From: Nocardia sp. NBC_00403
GTDB lineage: Bacteria; Actinomycetota; Actinomycetes; Mycobacteriales; Mycobacteriaceae
DNA: 64,000 nt
Direction: 5' to 3'
Assembly: GCF_036046055.1 (NCBI RefSeq)
Contig: NZ_CP107939.1
Span: 3,596,001-3,660,000, forward strand
Shown: piece by piece, positions 1-9,592 of the stretch
How positions within the stretch are numbered: the first letter of the stretch is position 1
Layout: the number at the start of each line of letters is the position of its first letter
Notes under the pieces: model-generated
Told to the model about the DNA's origin: nothing
Seen by the model: the letters and a program-made list of their open reading frames with translations, nothing else
Database searches by the model: none
Made by a program: the position numbers and the translations under genes

Positions 1-1
1 G

Positions 2-1693
2 GTGCCTGACGACAGCAGCCTGTTCGATCAGATGACGAATGCTGTCTCCAGGCTGAAAGAACTGGTTCGTGAGCGCCATGTCGACGCCCATGTCGACGGG
101 CTGATGGTCGTGGTGCCGCCCGCGGAAGCGGGGATCATGTCGAATGTCGAATCGCCGCACGACGAATTCCCGGTGGTGTTGGGGTCGACTCCCGGTCAGC
201 TGCGTGCCTGGTTCATCCGCACCGCGAACCGACGGCTGATCTGGTCCGCCGAGGACGTGCACGCGTTGCTCGGTGACTTGCACATGTCCGATCTGGTCAC
301 CCGTGAAGACCTGGTCGCGGAGGGCTTTCCGTCGCAGACACGCCCGGATGCGGGTTCGAGCGGGCCGCCGTGCCCGACCGATCTGGATCACTCGCCGACC
401 TCGTCGCTGCTCGCAGTGGCCGCGGCCCCATCCGGCTCGGTGCGCTCGGCCGAACTCGACTGTCCGCCGGACGAAGATCAGTCGATGCCTGCGTCGGACC
501 AATCGGAGTTGCCGCAGGCGGCGACTCTCCTGCGGGTGCAACCGGACGAGTCGGAACAGGTAACGCGGTTCGGGCCTCCGGTGCGACCACTGGATGATCA
601 GAGCCCGCGCCGCTCCCTGTCCACCCGCGTGGATCATCGCCGGACCGACGATGTATCCGACGCCGCCGGGGCGGCGTCGATGTCGCATTCCGGTGCGAGT
701 GCTACCGCCGGAAGCTGCACAGACACGCAACTCGTCACAGACGCACCCGGCGCGTGGTCGACCGTGGAGGGGCGAAGTGCTCCGGACTCGAGCGGGCAGC
801 AACGGGGGGCGCCCGCGGTGGTCCCGCCACCATGGATCACACCTGACACCGAGATGGAGCCGCCAGGAAGATCGTCGTTTCTGGATGGTCAGTCGCCGTT
901 GATCGTGCCGGATTCCGAGGTCGAGCCGCCGTCGCCGAGCACTTTCCATGCAGATCATCACGTGTCGTCGACCATCCACGATCTCGATGTGGATCCGGCG
1001 CAGTCGTACCGAACCCCGGCACCATACCGGGGCCGGCAGTACGAGACCGAAGTCGATGCGAGTGATGTGGAGCCGGCGGAATCCGACGGTCCGGAGTCGT
1101 CCTTCACCGGCCAATGGTCGTCGTGGATCGATGCCGATGCCGATGCCGATGCCGATGCCGATGCCGATGCCGATGCCGATAGCTACGACTACGACTACGA
1201 CTACGACTACGACGAGGACTATGACGACATGCTGTCGCGCCCGGTCAGCGCGCAGCCACCCGCCGAGAGCTGGTTACCGTCACAAACCGCACCGAGACTG
1301 TTGCCGGGCCGAACCAAGCCGGTCGTCAACGAACGTCGGCTCCGCATGCCATCGCTTCGACCTGCGCTGTCCATTCGTCAGCTTTTCCCAGCTCAGGCGA
1401 CTCGACCTGCGCTGTCCATCCGTCAGCTTCTCCCAGCCCAGGCCACCGGCCCGGTGCAGGTCAACCGGCATCTTCCGCAGCAGCTGGCGGCGGTGGCTGT
1501 CATCGTGGGCGCCTTTGTCGCGCTGTGGTTGCTGGCCGCCGCTTGCTCGTCGTCGCACCAGGACGCAGTAGTGCCGCCCCAGCCCACACCGACCACCGAG
1601 GCCGCCGTACCGCCCGGACCTGTCGCTGAAACGGCGGAACCAGCACCTATGCTCATGCCGCCGCTGTGCTTTCCGTACCCACCAGAATGTTGA
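2..1693 (+). CDS. Low-complexity Asp/Tyr-repeat protein with C-terminal membrane segment (possibly 5'-partial)
   Basis: Not recognised as a named family. The first ~100 residues look folded (RAWFIRTANRRLIW, followed by an acidic helix), reminiscent of small actinobacterial secretion or chaperone-like domains but without a clear match. Residues ~110-370 are a long Pro/Ser/Asp-rich, probably disordered stretch. It contains an Asp-Ala repeat (~residues 377-393) followed by an Asp-Tyr repeat. A near-duplicate 16-18 residue segment (RPALSIRQL) occurs twice at ~455-485. A single hydrophobic segment (~residues 497-517, AAVAVIVGAFVALWLLAAAC) is followed by a Thr/Pro-rich tail, so the bulk of the protein is probably cytoplasmic with a short exported tail, or the reverse. 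The reading frame begins with GTG at base 2 and its upstream signal is outside the window, so the start could lie further left. Confidence 0.7.
   Translation: MPDDSSLFDQMTNAVSRLKELVRERHVDAHVDGLMVVVPPAEAGIMSNVESPHDEFPVVLGSTPGQLRAWFIRTANRRLIWSAEDVHALLGDLHMSDLVTREDLVAEGFPSQTRPDAGSSGPPCPTDLDHSPTSSLLAVAAAPSGSVRSAELDCPPDEDQSMPASDQSELPQAATLLRVQPDESEQVTRFGPPVRPLDDQSPRRSLSTRVDHRRTDDVSDAAGAASMSHSGASATAGSCTDTQLVTDAPGAWSTVEGRSAPDSSGQQRGAPAVVPPPWITPDTEMEPPGRSSFLDGQSPLIVPDSEVEPPSPSTFHADHHVSSTIHDLDVDPAQSYRTPAPYRGRQYETEVDASDVEPAESDGPESSFTGQWSSWIDADADADADADADADADSYDYDYDYDYDEDYDDMLSRPVSAQPPAESWLPSQTAPRLLPGRTKPVVNERRLRMPSLRPALSIRQLFPAQATRPALSIRQLLPAQATGPVQVNRHLPQQLAAVAVIVGAFVALWLLAAACSSSHQDAVVPPQPTPTTEAAVPPGPVAETAEPAPMLMPPLCFPYPPEC
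1130..1213 (+). repeat. In-frame hexanucleotide microsatellites (GATGCC)8 and (TACGAC)5
   Basis: Eight perfect GATGCC units (1130-1177) encode Asp-Ala, then after GATAGC come five TACGAC units (1184-1213) encoding Tyr-Asp. The unit length is six bases, so expansion or contraction keeps the frame and only changes the length of an acidic linker. The same GATGCC unit occurs five times in the exonuclease fusion gene at 49211-49240. Confidence 0.95.
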
Positions 1694-1855
1694 CGCTGCC
1701 ACCCGAGTCGAGCAGGCGAGCATCGTGGTCGGACTCGGTGGGGCCGTTGAGTCTGCTGTTGGTGGCCCGTCGACGGAGATCGGCTGATTGCAAACCTGAG
1801 CGCGTGGCCACAGCACACGACGGATGGCCGCAGGGAGAAGTCGCAGCGGTGGCGG

Positions 1856-4060
1856 CTAGGTCCGGACCGTGGCCTGCCCGCGGACAGCGGTGGCAATCGA
1901 CTGGGGCATTTGCTCGTGCCGGGTGTAGGTGCGGCTGAAGTCACCCGTGCCGTGTGAGAGGGAACGCAGGTCGATGGCGTAGCGGCTGAGTTCGAGTTCG
2001 GGGACCTCGGCGTGGATGCGGGTGCGGCCGATGCCGTGCGGTTCGGTGCCAAGGACACGACCGCGGCGGCTGGACAAATCGGTGAGGACCGGGCCGACGT
2101 AGTCGTCGGAGACGACGACCCAGACCTCGTCGAGCGGTTCGAGCAGCGCGATGCCCGCCGCGGTCGCGGCCTCGCGCAGGGCGAGCGCACCCGCGGTTTG
2201 GAAGGCAGCATCGGAGGAATCGACCGAGTGCGCCTTGCCGTCGAAGAGCGTGACCCGCACATCGGTAAGGGGATAACCTGCCGCCACACCGCGCAGCGCC
2301 TGCGCACGGATGCCCTTCTCCACCGACGGAATGAATTGGCGCGGAACGACGCCGCCGACCACCTTGTCGACGAACTCGATGCCGGACCCGCCGGGCAGTG
2401 GCTCCACCTCGATCTCGCAGACGGCGTATTGCCCGTGGCCGCCGGACTGTTTGACGTGCCTGCCGCGCGCGGTTGCCTTGCCCGCGAACGTCTCCCGCAG
2501 CGCGACCTGGTGATCGATAACGTCGACCTGAACCCCGAATCGGGTGCGCAACCGCTCCAGCGCGACATCGCGGTGCGCCTCGCCGAGGCACCACAGCACG
2601 ATCTGGTGAGTGTCGCCGTTCTGCTCCAACCGCACCGCGGGATCCTCGGCGACCAGACGCGCGAGGCCGGAGGAGAGCTTGTCCTCATCGGCCTTGCTGC
2701 GGGCCCGAATGGCAATGGGGAGCAGCGGATCCGGCATCGGCCACGGTTCGATGAGCAGCGGCGCCGCAGTGCCGGACAGGGTGTCGCCGGTCTCGGCGCT
2801 GGTGAGTTTGGTGACGTAGGCGATGTCGCCCGCGATCGCCTGCCCGAGCGGGCGCTGTTGTTTGCCGAACGGTGCGGTGACCCCGCCGATCCGTTCATCC
2901 ACATCGTGGTTCTCGTGGCCGCGGTCCTCGTGCCCGTGACCGCATACGTGCACGGTGTCGTCGGCGTGCAGGGTGCCGGAGAAGACCCGAACCAGCGACA
3001 CCCGGCCGACGTAGGGGTCAGATGCCGTCCGGATCACCTCGGCGGCCAGCACGCCCGCCGGGTCGCAGTGCAGCGGCTGCCGCGCGGCGCCATTGGTGGT
3101 GGTGATCGCGGAGACGGTGTGCTCCGCCGGGGTCGGGAAGCCGCCGGTGATCAGGTCGAGCAGTTCGACGGTGCCGAGGCCTTGTTTCGCGCCCTCCGGC
3201 GCTTGCGCGCCGAACAGCACGGGATGGAAGCTGCCGCGGGCGACCGCGCGTTCGAGGTCGGTGACGAGCGTGGCGAGATCGATCTCCTCGCCGCCGAGGT
3301 AGCGCTCCATGAGCGATTCGTCCTCGCTCTCGGCGATGATGCCCTCGATGAGGCGGTTGCGCGCTTCCTCCAACGCCGTCACCTGATCGACGGAGGGTTC
3401 GATCTGCGTGCATTCACCGGAGGAGTAGTCGACCACGCAGTGCGGCAGCAGCTCGACCAGCCCCGTGACCGGTCGATGACCGTCGAGGCTTTTCGGCCCG
3501 TACACCGGAAGATGCAGCGGCAGAATGTTTTCCGACGAACCGTCACCGAGAACGGCGCGACAGGTCTCGGTCATCTCGTCGAAATCGGCGCGTGCGGTGT
3601 CCAGGTGGGTGATCACGATCGCGCGCGGCATCCCGACCGCTGCGCATTCCTCCCACAGCGCGCGGGTCGCACCACTGACCGCCTCGGCACCCTCCGCCGC
3701 GGAAACGACGAACAGCGCCGCGTCCGCCGCCCGCAGGCCCGCACGCAGCTCACCGACGAAATCGGCATAGCCGGGCGTGTCCACCAGATTGATCTTGATC
3801 CCCGCCCAGGAGATCGGCACCACCGACAACTGCACCGACCGATGCTGACGATGCTCGATCTCGTCGTAATCCGACAGCGAGGTGCCGTCCTCGACCCGCC
3901 CCGCCCGGTTCACCGCCCCGGTCGTCAGCGCCAACGCCTCGACCAGCGTCGTTTTCCCCGACCCGCTGTGCCCGACCAGCACCACATTCCGGATGTCCTC
4001 CGGCCGCCCCGCGCTCACCACTCTGCCGTTGCCCCCGGCAGCTGCACTCGCCTTGTCCAC
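1856..4060 (-). CDS. Elongation factor G-like translational GTPase (EF-G2 type)
   Basis: A 734-residue protein with the full EF-G layout: GTPase domain, domain II, then domains III-V. The G1 loop is GHSGSGKT (~residues 30-37) and G3 is DTPGYADF (~94-101). G4, normally NKxD, reads THLD (~151-154), a deviation typical of the second EF-G paralogue rather than canonical fusA. The GTPase probably acts on the ribosome, but paralogues of this type do not always support translocation. The GTG at 4060 is chosen as start because homology begins right after it; the open frame continues upstream without family-like sequence. The gene is monocistronic here, not next to rpsL/rpsG/tuf, which also argues for the paralogue (FusA2-like, Rv0120c in M. 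tuberculosis from memory). Confidence 0.88.
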   Translation of the reverse strand: MDKASAAAGGNGRVVSAGRPEDIRNVVLVGHSGSGKTTLVEALALTTGAVNRAGRVEDGTSLSDYDEIEHRQHRSVQLSVVPISWAGIKINLVDTPGYADFVGELRAGLRAADAALFVVSAAEGAEAVSGATRALWEECAAVGMPRAIVITHLDTARADFDEMTETCRAVLGDGSSENILPLHLPVYGPKSLDGHRPVTGLVELLPHCVVDYSSGECTQIEPSVDQVTALEEARNRLIEGIIAESEDESLMERYLGGEEIDLATLVTDLERAVARGSFHPVLFGAQAPEGAKQGLGTVELLDLITGGFPTPAEHTVSAITTTNGAARQPLHCDPAGVLAAEVIRTASDPYVGRVSLVRVFSGTLHADDTVHVCGHGHEDRGHENHDVDERIGGVTAPFGKQQRPLGQAIAGDIAYVTKLTSAETGDTLSGTAAPLLIEPWPMPDPLLPIAIRARSKADEDKLSSGLARLVAEDPAVRLEQNGDTHQIVLWCLGEAHRDVALERLRTRFGVQVDVIDHQVALRETFAGKATARGRHVKQSGGHGQYAVCEIEVEPLPGGSGIEFVDKVVGGVVPRQFIPSVEKGIRAQALRGVAAGYPLTDVRVTLFDGKAHSVDSSDAAFQTAGALALREAATAAGIALLEPLDEVWVVVSDDYVGPVLTDLSSRRGRVLGTEPHGIGRTRIHAEVPELELSRYAIDLRSLSHGTGDFSRTYTRHEQMPQSIATAVRGQATVRT

Positions 4061-4574
4061 TGTGTGTCTCGCTTCCTCGCCGACACCTGCCGTACATCGA
4101 GCTTCCCACCACCGGTCGCGCCGCGTCCACGCTTCGCGAGATCCGGTCGGATCGGCGTGCTCGATACTCGCGTCGCCCGGTGCACCGCGACGGTGGCCCG
4201 TGAAGGTGGACGATGACGTAAGGCGGCCTGGCAACTCGCGGTTTTGCTCATTCCGCAGTTTCGGTCGCCGGATCGCTGAGGTCCGGCAGTCGTCGCAGCC
4301 CGGCGGGTACCTCGAATGCCATGTCGCAATAACCGAGGGACAGTTCTCTTCGAAAGAGCCTGGAGTCCTATCCATTTCAGATTCGCCTGCCGATTGCGAA
4401 TCCCCAACGGCGTTTCGGCTGTACGTCGAAGCGGGAGCTGGCAGCGCACTGTATTTCGAGAAGCCCGACCAAGGTGGCACGGTATCGTCGGTTGTGGGTC
4501 GATATAGAGCGGTCCACGCTCAGCGTGGCCAAGACCCGCGCTTAACTGTCCAAGATCGCCAAGGGGTTACCTCG
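4061..4574. other. Intergenic region upstream of two divergent genes
   Basis: About 510 bp separates the EF-G-like gene (minus) from the DUF397 gene (plus). Open frames cross it on both strands, but none has family-like sequence or a ribosome-binding site. DUF397 genes usually follow an XRE-type regulator; no helix-turn-helix gene or convincing remnant is visible here. It presumably carries the promoters of both neighbours. Confidence 0.5.
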
Positions 4575-4727
4575 GTGAGCATGCCGAACGCCGAGTGGTT
4601 CAAGAGCGGCTACAGCAGTCAGGGTGGGGAGTGTGTCGAGGTCGCATTCCTTGGCGGCGGCACGGTCGGGGTGCGCGACAGCAAAGATCCGACTGGTCCT
4701 GTGCTGGTCTTCAAACCAGTCGAGTGA
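4575..4727 (+). CDS. DUF397 domain small protein
   Basis: A 50-residue protein consisting of one DUF397 domain. It has the N-terminal W-[FK]-KSGYS motif, the central CVEVA, and the C-terminal VRDSKDPTGPVLVF motif, all characteristic of the family. A GTG start at 4575 is preceded by AAGGGG with 8-nt spacing; an ATG two codons on (4581) is an alternative. DUF397 proteins are abundant in actinomycetes and normally pair with an adjacent XRE/DUF5753 regulator in small regulatory or toxin-antitoxin-like modules. Here the usual partner is absent, so this is an orphan copy. Biochemical function is unknown for the family as a whole. Confidence 0.85.
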   Translation: MSMPNAEWFKSGYSSQGGECVEVAFLGGGTVGVRDSKDPTGPVLVFKPVE

Positions 4728-5566
4728 GATGGGTTTGTCAGCGGGGTTGTCGACGGAGAGTTCACGCGTCGTTGAATCGTGGTGTCTGAATCTCGCCGGA
4801 TCAAGCCTCCACCGCTCGAAGCGATTCCCGCGAACGGATCGTTGAGCGGCAGCCGCCTACGCCGATGGGCCACCAGCTTGATTGCCAGTCGGCGTAATTC
4901 CCGTAAGCGGATCGTTGACCGGTCATATGTTGAATCCGGAAACTGCCGGTTGAGTAGCGAATAAGCGCCATTCCCGCAGAAGATACCTCTGAGGTGCCGA
5001 TTCCTCGGTTGGCGCGTACCGGCAGCATCGCCGGTCCGATTACCCGGCTGGGAGCATTTGACTCGCTCGCCAGGCCGACAGTCAGATCTTCTGCGACGAC
5101 TCGGCCAAGAATGGGTTAACCAAATATTAGCCAAGACTGCTCATGCTGCACGATCCATGCACCAACCCGCGCCGACGCCACCATGGTGTTCCCGTCCGAG
5201 GCCCCTCGCAGTCGACCCCGAACCATCTTGTTGAACTATTAATCCGCAGGTAGGCGTCGCGCGAGTGTGAGACAGGCCCGCAGCGGCCTCCGTTGCCCTC
5301 TTACCTCGCGTACGAAAGAGGCGCACAATGATTGCGATACACCGGCTGCATGGTTTGTGATTGGCGGGTAGCTGGATGCCTGCCGACCACATTCGGACGG
5401 GTATCCGCCGTGATGACAGCGTCCACATACTGGGTCGCGGAGCCTGGATCCACTGTCGGCATCGCGGCCGCGCTCCACACCACACTCAGCGCCGGGCACC
5501 GCGATTTGGCTGTAGCGACTACGGCCGCCCCCGCCAGTTCGGCACCATCAATCGAAAGGAAGCGCC
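4728..5566. other. Gene-poor gap with a degenerate direct repeat
   Basis: About 840 bp without a supported gene. A ~26-bp imperfect direct repeat (4824-4849 and 4897-4922, sharing CGGATCGTTGA-CGG) has a 73-bp period. Short frames at 5300-5680 on both strands lack start signals and family-like sequence and may be decayed coding DNA. The distal end provides the promoter and ribosome-binding site of the next gene. Confidence 0.5.
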
Positions 5567-6001
5567 ATGTCAGAGCAGAACAAGGCCGCCGCCAAGCGGG
5601 TCCTCGATGCATGGAACACGCGAGACCTCGATGTATTCGACGAGGTAATTGCGGCCGACTACATCGACCACGATCCACAGAACCCGTTCGCCGATGTCCA
5701 TGGCCCCGAAGGCATCAAACGGCTCGCGCAGATGTATCTCGCCGCATTCTCGGATCAACGGTTCTTGGTCAATGAACAGATCGCCGAAGGCGACTTCGTC
5801 ACTACCCGATGGACGGGGACAGGAACCAACGACGGCGAGATGATGGGCATGCCGGCGACAGGCAAATCAGCGGTCGTTCAGGGAATCACAATCAATCGCT
5901 TCCAGGACGGCAAGATCGTCGAAGGCTGGGAATGCTGGGACACGCTCGGGATGATGCAGCAGCTCGGCGTCGTCCAGTCGGCGCACTCTGCAACAACCTG
6001 A
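5567..6001 (+). CDS. SnoaL-like ester cyclase / NTF2-fold protein
   Basis: 144 residues with the SnoaL-like alpha+beta barrel pattern. It has an N-terminal helix with VLDAWNTRDLDVFDEV, then ADYIDHDPQNP. The central core contains EGDFVTTRWTGTGTNDGEMMGMPATGK, and the closing strand pair is INRFQDGKIVEGWECWDTLGMMQQLG. This is the common environmental 'ester cyclase' branch of the family rather than a recognised polyketide cyclase; substrates are generally unknown. An ATG start is supported by GAAAGGA six bases upstream. It stands alone and converges with lipA across paired hairpins. Confidence 0.88.
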   Translation: MSEQNKAAAKRVLDAWNTRDLDVFDEVIAADYIDHDPQNPFADVHGPEGIKRLAQMYLAAFSDQRFLVNEQIAEGDFVTTRWTGTGTNDGEMMGMPATGKSAVVQGITINRFQDGKIVEGWECWDTLGMMQQLGVVQSAHSATT

Positions 6002-6084
6002 CTCACACCGTGGATGCGCACTGTATCGCAGTGAGGCCCGCGAGAACATCTACGATTCGCGCGTAAACGGTAGGCCGAGCGAGA

Positions 6085-6152
6085 TGCGTGGGGCAAGATC
6101 GCCCGTTGCCCCACACGCACAAGTCCCCACACACCTCGAGGTATGCGGGGAC
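6085..6152. terminator. Paired hairpins between convergent genes
   Basis: Two adjacent stem-loops lie between the SnoaL-like gene (plus) and lipA (minus). In 6085-6119, TGCGTGGGGCAA pairs with TTGCCCCACACGCA with a 2-nt bulge. In 6123-6152, GTCCCC pairs with GGGGAC around a CACCTCGAGGT core. There is no T-run; in high-GC actinobacteria such hairpins commonly act as bidirectional terminators. Confidence 0.6.
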
Positions 6153-6169
6153 CTGGGCTTCTGTAGGTG

Positions 6170-7246
6170 TCAGCTGCCGAAGCGGGCGAGTACCGCGCTC
6201 GCTTCCTGCGACGCTGTACCTCCCTGTGTCAAGTGCGTCATAGCCGTAGGGATTTCACGGCCGTGGTGGGCCATGGCCTGGGTGTAGAGGCGGCCCGCGC
6301 GGTAGGAGGATCGGACCAGGGGGCCCGCCATGACGCCCGCGAAGCCGATTTCCTCGGCCATCTTCGAGTGCTCCACGAACTCCTCCGGCTTCACCCAGCG
6401 GTCGACCGGGTGGTGCCGGGGGGACGGGCGCAGATACTGGGTGATGGTGAGAATATCGCAGCCCGCCTCGTGCAGATCGCGCATCGCCTGGGTGACCTCT
6501 TCCGGGGTCTCTCCCATACCAAGGATCAGGTTGGACTTGGTGACGAGGCCCGCTTCGCGCGCCGCGGTCAGCACCGAGAGCGAACGCTCATAGCGGAAGG
6601 CGGGGCGGATCCGCTTGAAGATGCGCGGCACGGTTTCCAGGTTGTGCGCGAGCACCTCGGGGCGCGAGGAGAACACCTCGGCCAGCTGATCGGGATCGGC
6701 GTTGAAGTCGGGGATGAGCAGTTCGACGCCCGTGTTCGGGTTGAGTTGCTTGATGGCGCGGACGGTTTCGGCGTAGAGCCACGCGCCGCCGTCTTCCAGG
6801 TCGTCACGGGCGACGCCGGTGATGGTCGAATAGCGCAGACCCATCGCCTGCACGCTCTCGGCGACCCGGCGGGGCTCGTCGCGGTCGAGTGCGGCCGGCT
6901 TGCCGGTGTCGATCTGGCAGAAGTCGCAGCGCCTCGTGCACTGCTCGCCGCCGATGAGGAAGGTGGCTTCGCGATCTTCCCAGCACTCGAAGATGTTGGG
7001 ACAGCCCGCTTCCTCGCACACCGTGTGCAGGCCCTCGCGTTTGACCAGTCCCTTGAGTTCGGTGTACTCCGGGCCCATCTTGGCCTTGGTGCGAATCCAT
7101 TGAGGTTTGCGCTCGATCGGGGTTTCCGCGTTGCGCGCCTCGATGCGTAGCAGTTTGCGTCCTGCTGGTGCTGAAGCTGAGGTCACCGAACCGATGCTAC
7201 GCCCGGTGTTTTCCCCCGCCGCCGCGCCATCGGTCACCGCGGTCAC
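6170..7246 (-). CDS. lipA: Lipoyl synthase LipA
   Basis: A radical-SAM enzyme that inserts two sulfurs into octanoyl groups on lipoyl domains. At 358 residues it carries both [4Fe-4S] motifs. The auxiliary cluster is C77-x4-C82-x5-C88 ([12 protein letters not shown]) and the radical-SAM cluster is C103-x3-C107-x2-C110 (CTRRCDFC). Further family blocks are LIPDFN and HNLETV. The GTG start overlaps the lipB stop by four bases (GTGA), so the two genes are translationally coupled. Its substrates are encoded locally: the lipoyl domains of the E2 protein at 9593-11371 and the glycine cleavage system served by gcvT at 15220. Confidence 0.97.
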   Translation of the reverse strand: MTAVTDGAAAGENTGRSIGSVTSASAPAGRKLLRIEARNAETPIERKPQWIRTKAKMGPEYTELKGLVKREGLHTVCEEAGCPNIFECWEDREATFLIGGEQCTRRCDFCQIDTGKPAALDRDEPRRVAESVQAMGLRYSTITGVARDDLEDGGAWLYAETVRAIKQLNPNTGVELLIPDFNADPDQLAEVFSSRPEVLAHNLETVPRIFKRIRPAFRYERSLSVLTAAREAGLVTKSNLILGMGETPEEVTQAMRDLHEAGCDILTITQYLRPSPRHHPVDRWVKPEEFVEHSKMAEEIGFAGVMAGPLVRSSYRAGRLYTQAMAHHGREIPTAMTHLTQGGTASQEASAVLARFGS

Positions 7247-7977
7247 GCGCCGACGCCCGGTGCGGGCTGCGGTGTGACGCGCACGATGTCGTGCGTGGTC
7301 ACCGGAAGTTCGCCGTCGAGCGCGCGGATGATCGCGTCGGTAACCGCCGGCTTGACCTCGGCCACCGTCACTTCGCGGCCGAGCTCGCGGGTCAGCGTGG
7401 TGACGCCCGCGTCACGGATGCCGCACGGCACGATCGCCTGGAAGCCGTCGAGCGCGGAATTGCAGTTCAGCGAAATGCCGTGCAGGGCAACGCCACGCTG
7501 CACACGCACACCGATGGCGGCGATCTTGCGTTCGGCGAAGAGCTCGGTCGCGGGCAGCCATACACCCGATCGGCCCTCGATGCGGCCGCAGGTCAGGCCG
7601 AGCTGGGTGCACACGGTGATCAGCGCCTCTTCCAGCCTGCGCACGTACTGCACCACGTCCACCGGTTCCGCGAGCCGCACGATCGGATAGCCGACGAGCT
7701 GGCCCGGCCCGTGCCAGGTGATCTTGCCGCCGCGATCGACCTCGACCACCGGACTGCCGTCGATCGGCAGATCCTCGGCCTCGGTGCGCCGGCCCGCCGT
7801 GTACACCGACGGGTGCTCGAGCAGCAGCAGGTGATCGTTTCCGACGCCGTCGGCCCGCTCGGCGGCGATGTTGCGCTGCAGGTCCCAGGCACTGTGGTAG
7901 TCGATGAGTCCGAGATCCTTGACCACGATCGGGGTCGTGTCGAATCTGGCGGACCACGTGGTGCGCGTGTCGTTCAC
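7243..7977 (-). CDS. lipB: Lipoyl(octanoyl) transferase LipB
   Basis: Transfers octanoyl from acyl carrier protein to lipoyl domains, the first step of lipoate assembly. The 244-residue protein has the [14 protein letters not shown] motif, the [18 protein letters not shown] block and the catalytic Cys/Lys region ([17 protein letters not shown] with an upstream [10 protein letters not shown] lysine). The start is the GTG at 7977: the family N-terminus begins here, and a TACCGT -10 hexamer ends 7 nt before it, suggesting a leaderless message. It overlaps lipA by 4 bp. The longer upstream open frame runs through the neighbouring acetyltransferase gene and is not coding. Confidence 0.96.
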   Translation of the reverse strand: MNDTRTTWSARFDTTPIVVKDLGLIDYHSAWDLQRNIAAERADGVGNDHLLLLEHPSVYTAGRRTEAEDLPIDGSPVVEVDRGGKITWHGPGQLVGYPIVRLAEPVDVVQYVRRLEEALITVCTQLGLTCGRIEGRSGVWLPATELFAERKIAAIGVRVQRGVALHGISLNCNSALDGFQAIVPCGIRDAGVTTLTRELGREVTVAEVKPAVTDAIIRALDGELPVTTHDIVRVTPQPAPGVGA

Positions 7978-7984
7978 GTCCTCG

Positions 7985-7990
7985 ACGGTA
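7985..7990 (-). promoter_or_regulatory. -10 hexamer TACCGT for lipB (leaderless)
   Basis: TACCGT on the minus strand, 7 nt before the lipB GTG. Spacing fits transcription starting at or next to the start codon; no properly spaced ribosome-binding site is present. Confidence 0.55.
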
Positions 7991-8129
7991 CGCTCAGCCG
8001 GATCACAGGTTCTACCGATGTGGTGTGGGGGATGCCACACGGTAACCGGCTCGATCACCGGCTCTCGCACGGCAGCTGCCCGAGACGGCTGGACGCCGCT
8101 CGGGTCGATAGCTCGGGGTTGGCAGGCCG

Positions 8130-8663
8130 CTAGTGCGGATCGATAGGCAACGTCAATTGCATCAGCGTCAGGTCCATCCAGCGCTCGAACTTCCAGCCCA
8201 CCTGCGGGAGTTCGCCGACGGTGTGGAAGTCGAAGCGTTCGTGCAATGCGATCGACCCGGTGTTGCTCGATTCGATCGCGGCGATCATCGCGTGCACGGT
8301 GCCGCTGGCGCGCGCCCGCGCGACCAACTCGGTGAGCAGTGCGGTGGCGACCCCGCGCCGCTGGAATCGGTCTGCGACGTACACCGAGTTCTCCACCGAG
8401 AACCGGTAGCCGGACTTGGGCCGCCACGGGCCGTAGCTGGCATAACCGGCGACTTCGCCGTCGATGTCGGCAACGAGAATCGGCATTCCGGCGGCGGTGC
8501 GGGTCCGGAACCAGGCTTGCCGCTCGTCGAGGACGACCTGCTCCTCGTCCCAAATGGCCGTGGAGGTGGCGATATTCGCGTTGTGGATCTCCAGCACCGA
8601 CGGCAGATCGCCTTCGTGTGCGTCGCGGACAACCAGCACCGGTCGCGTTTGCAGTTCGGTCAT
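8130..8663 (-). CDS. GNAT N-acetyltransferase (phosphinothricin acetyltransferase-like)
   Basis: A 177-residue acetyltransferase of the PAT/bar-like GNAT branch. It shows the N-terminal [17 protein letters not shown] motif, the [18 protein letters not shown] acetyl-CoA loop (R/Q-x2-G-V/I-A, ~residues 95-105) and a C-terminal [19 protein letters not shown] signature. Family members acetylate the amino group of small molecules such as glutamate analogues, methionine sulfoximine or phosphinothricin; the real substrate here is unknown. Its start overlaps the end of the upstream epimerase by 4 bp, so it is the third gene of a sucB-epimerase-GNAT operon. Confidence 0.88.
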   Translation of the reverse strand: MTELQTRPVLVVRDAHEGDLPSVLEIHNANIATSTAIWDEEQVVLDERQAWFRTRTAAGMPILVADIDGEVAGYASYGPWRPKSGYRFSVENSVYVADRFQRRGVATALLTELVARARASGTVHAMIAAIESSNTGSIALHERFDFHTVGELPQVGWKFERWMDLTLMQLTLPIDPH

Positions 8664-9568
8664 CGCTCATCTCCCTCGCGACCCAACGTCGCCGCGAGCG
8701 CGGCGCCGATGGTGTGGTGCTGGAACGGATAGCCCGCTTCCTCGAGTGCGGTGGGGATGGCTCGTGGTCCGTGCAGGATCGCCTCCTGCGCGAACTCACC
8801 GATCAGCGCGCGCAGCGCGAACGCGGGCACCACCATGGGGGTCGGACGGTGCAGTGCCCGGCCGAGCGCGCGGTTGAATTCGGCGTTGGTGACCGGCGCC
8901 GGTCCGACCGCGTTGATCGGACCGGAGATCGTGTCGTCGATGAGCGCGAAGATGATTGCGCCGATCTCGTCGTCCATCGAGATCCACGGCGTGTACTGCC
9001 TGCCGTTGCCGAGTCGGCCGCCGAGGCCGAGCGAATACAGCGGCTGCAGCATGCCGAGCATGCCACCACTGTGCGACAACACCACGGCACTACGCAGTAA
9101 CACCGTGCGCACGCCTGCGGCGGTGGCGGGTTCGGTCGCGGCCTCCCAATCGCGGCACAGGGTGGCGAGGAAACCCGCACCGACGGGCGAGGTTTCGTCG
9201 ACGACGCGGTCGCCGGTCTCGCCGCCGTAGTAGTGCACGCCGCTGCCGTTGACCAGCACCGGAACGCCTGCTGCGGCGACAGCGTTGGCGAGCACATCGG
9301 TCGGAGTGATTCGGCTGTCGCGCAGTTCCTGCTTGTAACTGCCGTTCCAGCGCCGGCGCCCGATGCTCGCGCCGCACAGATTGACCACCGCGTCCGCGCC
9401 GCGCAGGGCCCGCTCGTCCAATTCGGCGCGAGCGGGATCCCACACGTACTCGTCCGGGGCCGCGGCCGGACGCCTGACGAGGCGGGCGACGTCATGCCCG
9501 TCGCGGCGAAGTGCCACGACGAGCGCCGTCCCGATCAGTCCGGACGAACCGGCGATCACCACCTTCAT
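8660..9568 (-). CDS. TIGR01777-family NAD-dependent epimerase/dehydratase
   Basis: A 302-residue extended-SDR protein. It has the Rossmann motif GSSGLIG at ~residues 7-13, a [21 protein letters not shown] segment and a [12 protein letters not shown] block typical of the YfcH/TIGR01777 group, and a C-terminal DUF1731-like region with [13 protein letters not shown]. The substrate is unknown. In M. tuberculosis the homologue (Rv2216) lies in the same place between dlaT and lipB. The gene follows sucB by 24 bp and overlaps the acetyltransferase, suggesting co-expression with the lipoylated E2 enzyme. Confidence 0.9.
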   Translation of the reverse strand: MKVVIAGSSGLIGTALVVALRRDGHDVARLVRRPAAAPDEYVWDPARAELDERALRGADAVVNLCGASIGRRRWNGSYKQELRDSRITPTDVLANAVAAAGVPVLVNGSGVHYYGGETGDRVVDETSPVGAGFLATLCRDWEAATEPATAAGVRTVLLRSAVVLSHSGGMLGMLQPLYSLGLGGRLGNGRQYTPWISMDDEIGAIIFALIDDTISGPINAVGPAPVTNAEFNRALGRALHRPTPMVVPAFALRALIGEFAQEAILHGPRAIPTALEEAGYPFQHHTIGAALAATLGREGDER

Positions 9569-9592
9569 GCGTGACAGTCCGACCTTCCCGAA

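Noticed and set aside
1280..1816. 178-codon minus-strand frame opposite the end of the first gene
   Set aside because: Antisense of the repeat-rich tail, with no supporting signal.
2012..4216. 734-codon open frame on the plus strand opposite the EF-G-like gene
   Set aside because: It mirrors the codon structure of the minus-strand GTPase, is Arg/Asp/Gly-rich without domains, and has no ribosome-binding site.
5239..5678. Minus-strand frames of 86-125 codons in the 4.7-5.6 kb gap
   Set aside because: No start signal, family-like sequence or hydrophobic pattern; they overlap the promoter of the SnoaL-like gene.
7978..8799. N-terminal extension of lipB
   Set aside because: The in-frame sequence overlaps the GNAT gene in another frame and is Arg-rich; LipB homology starts at 7977.
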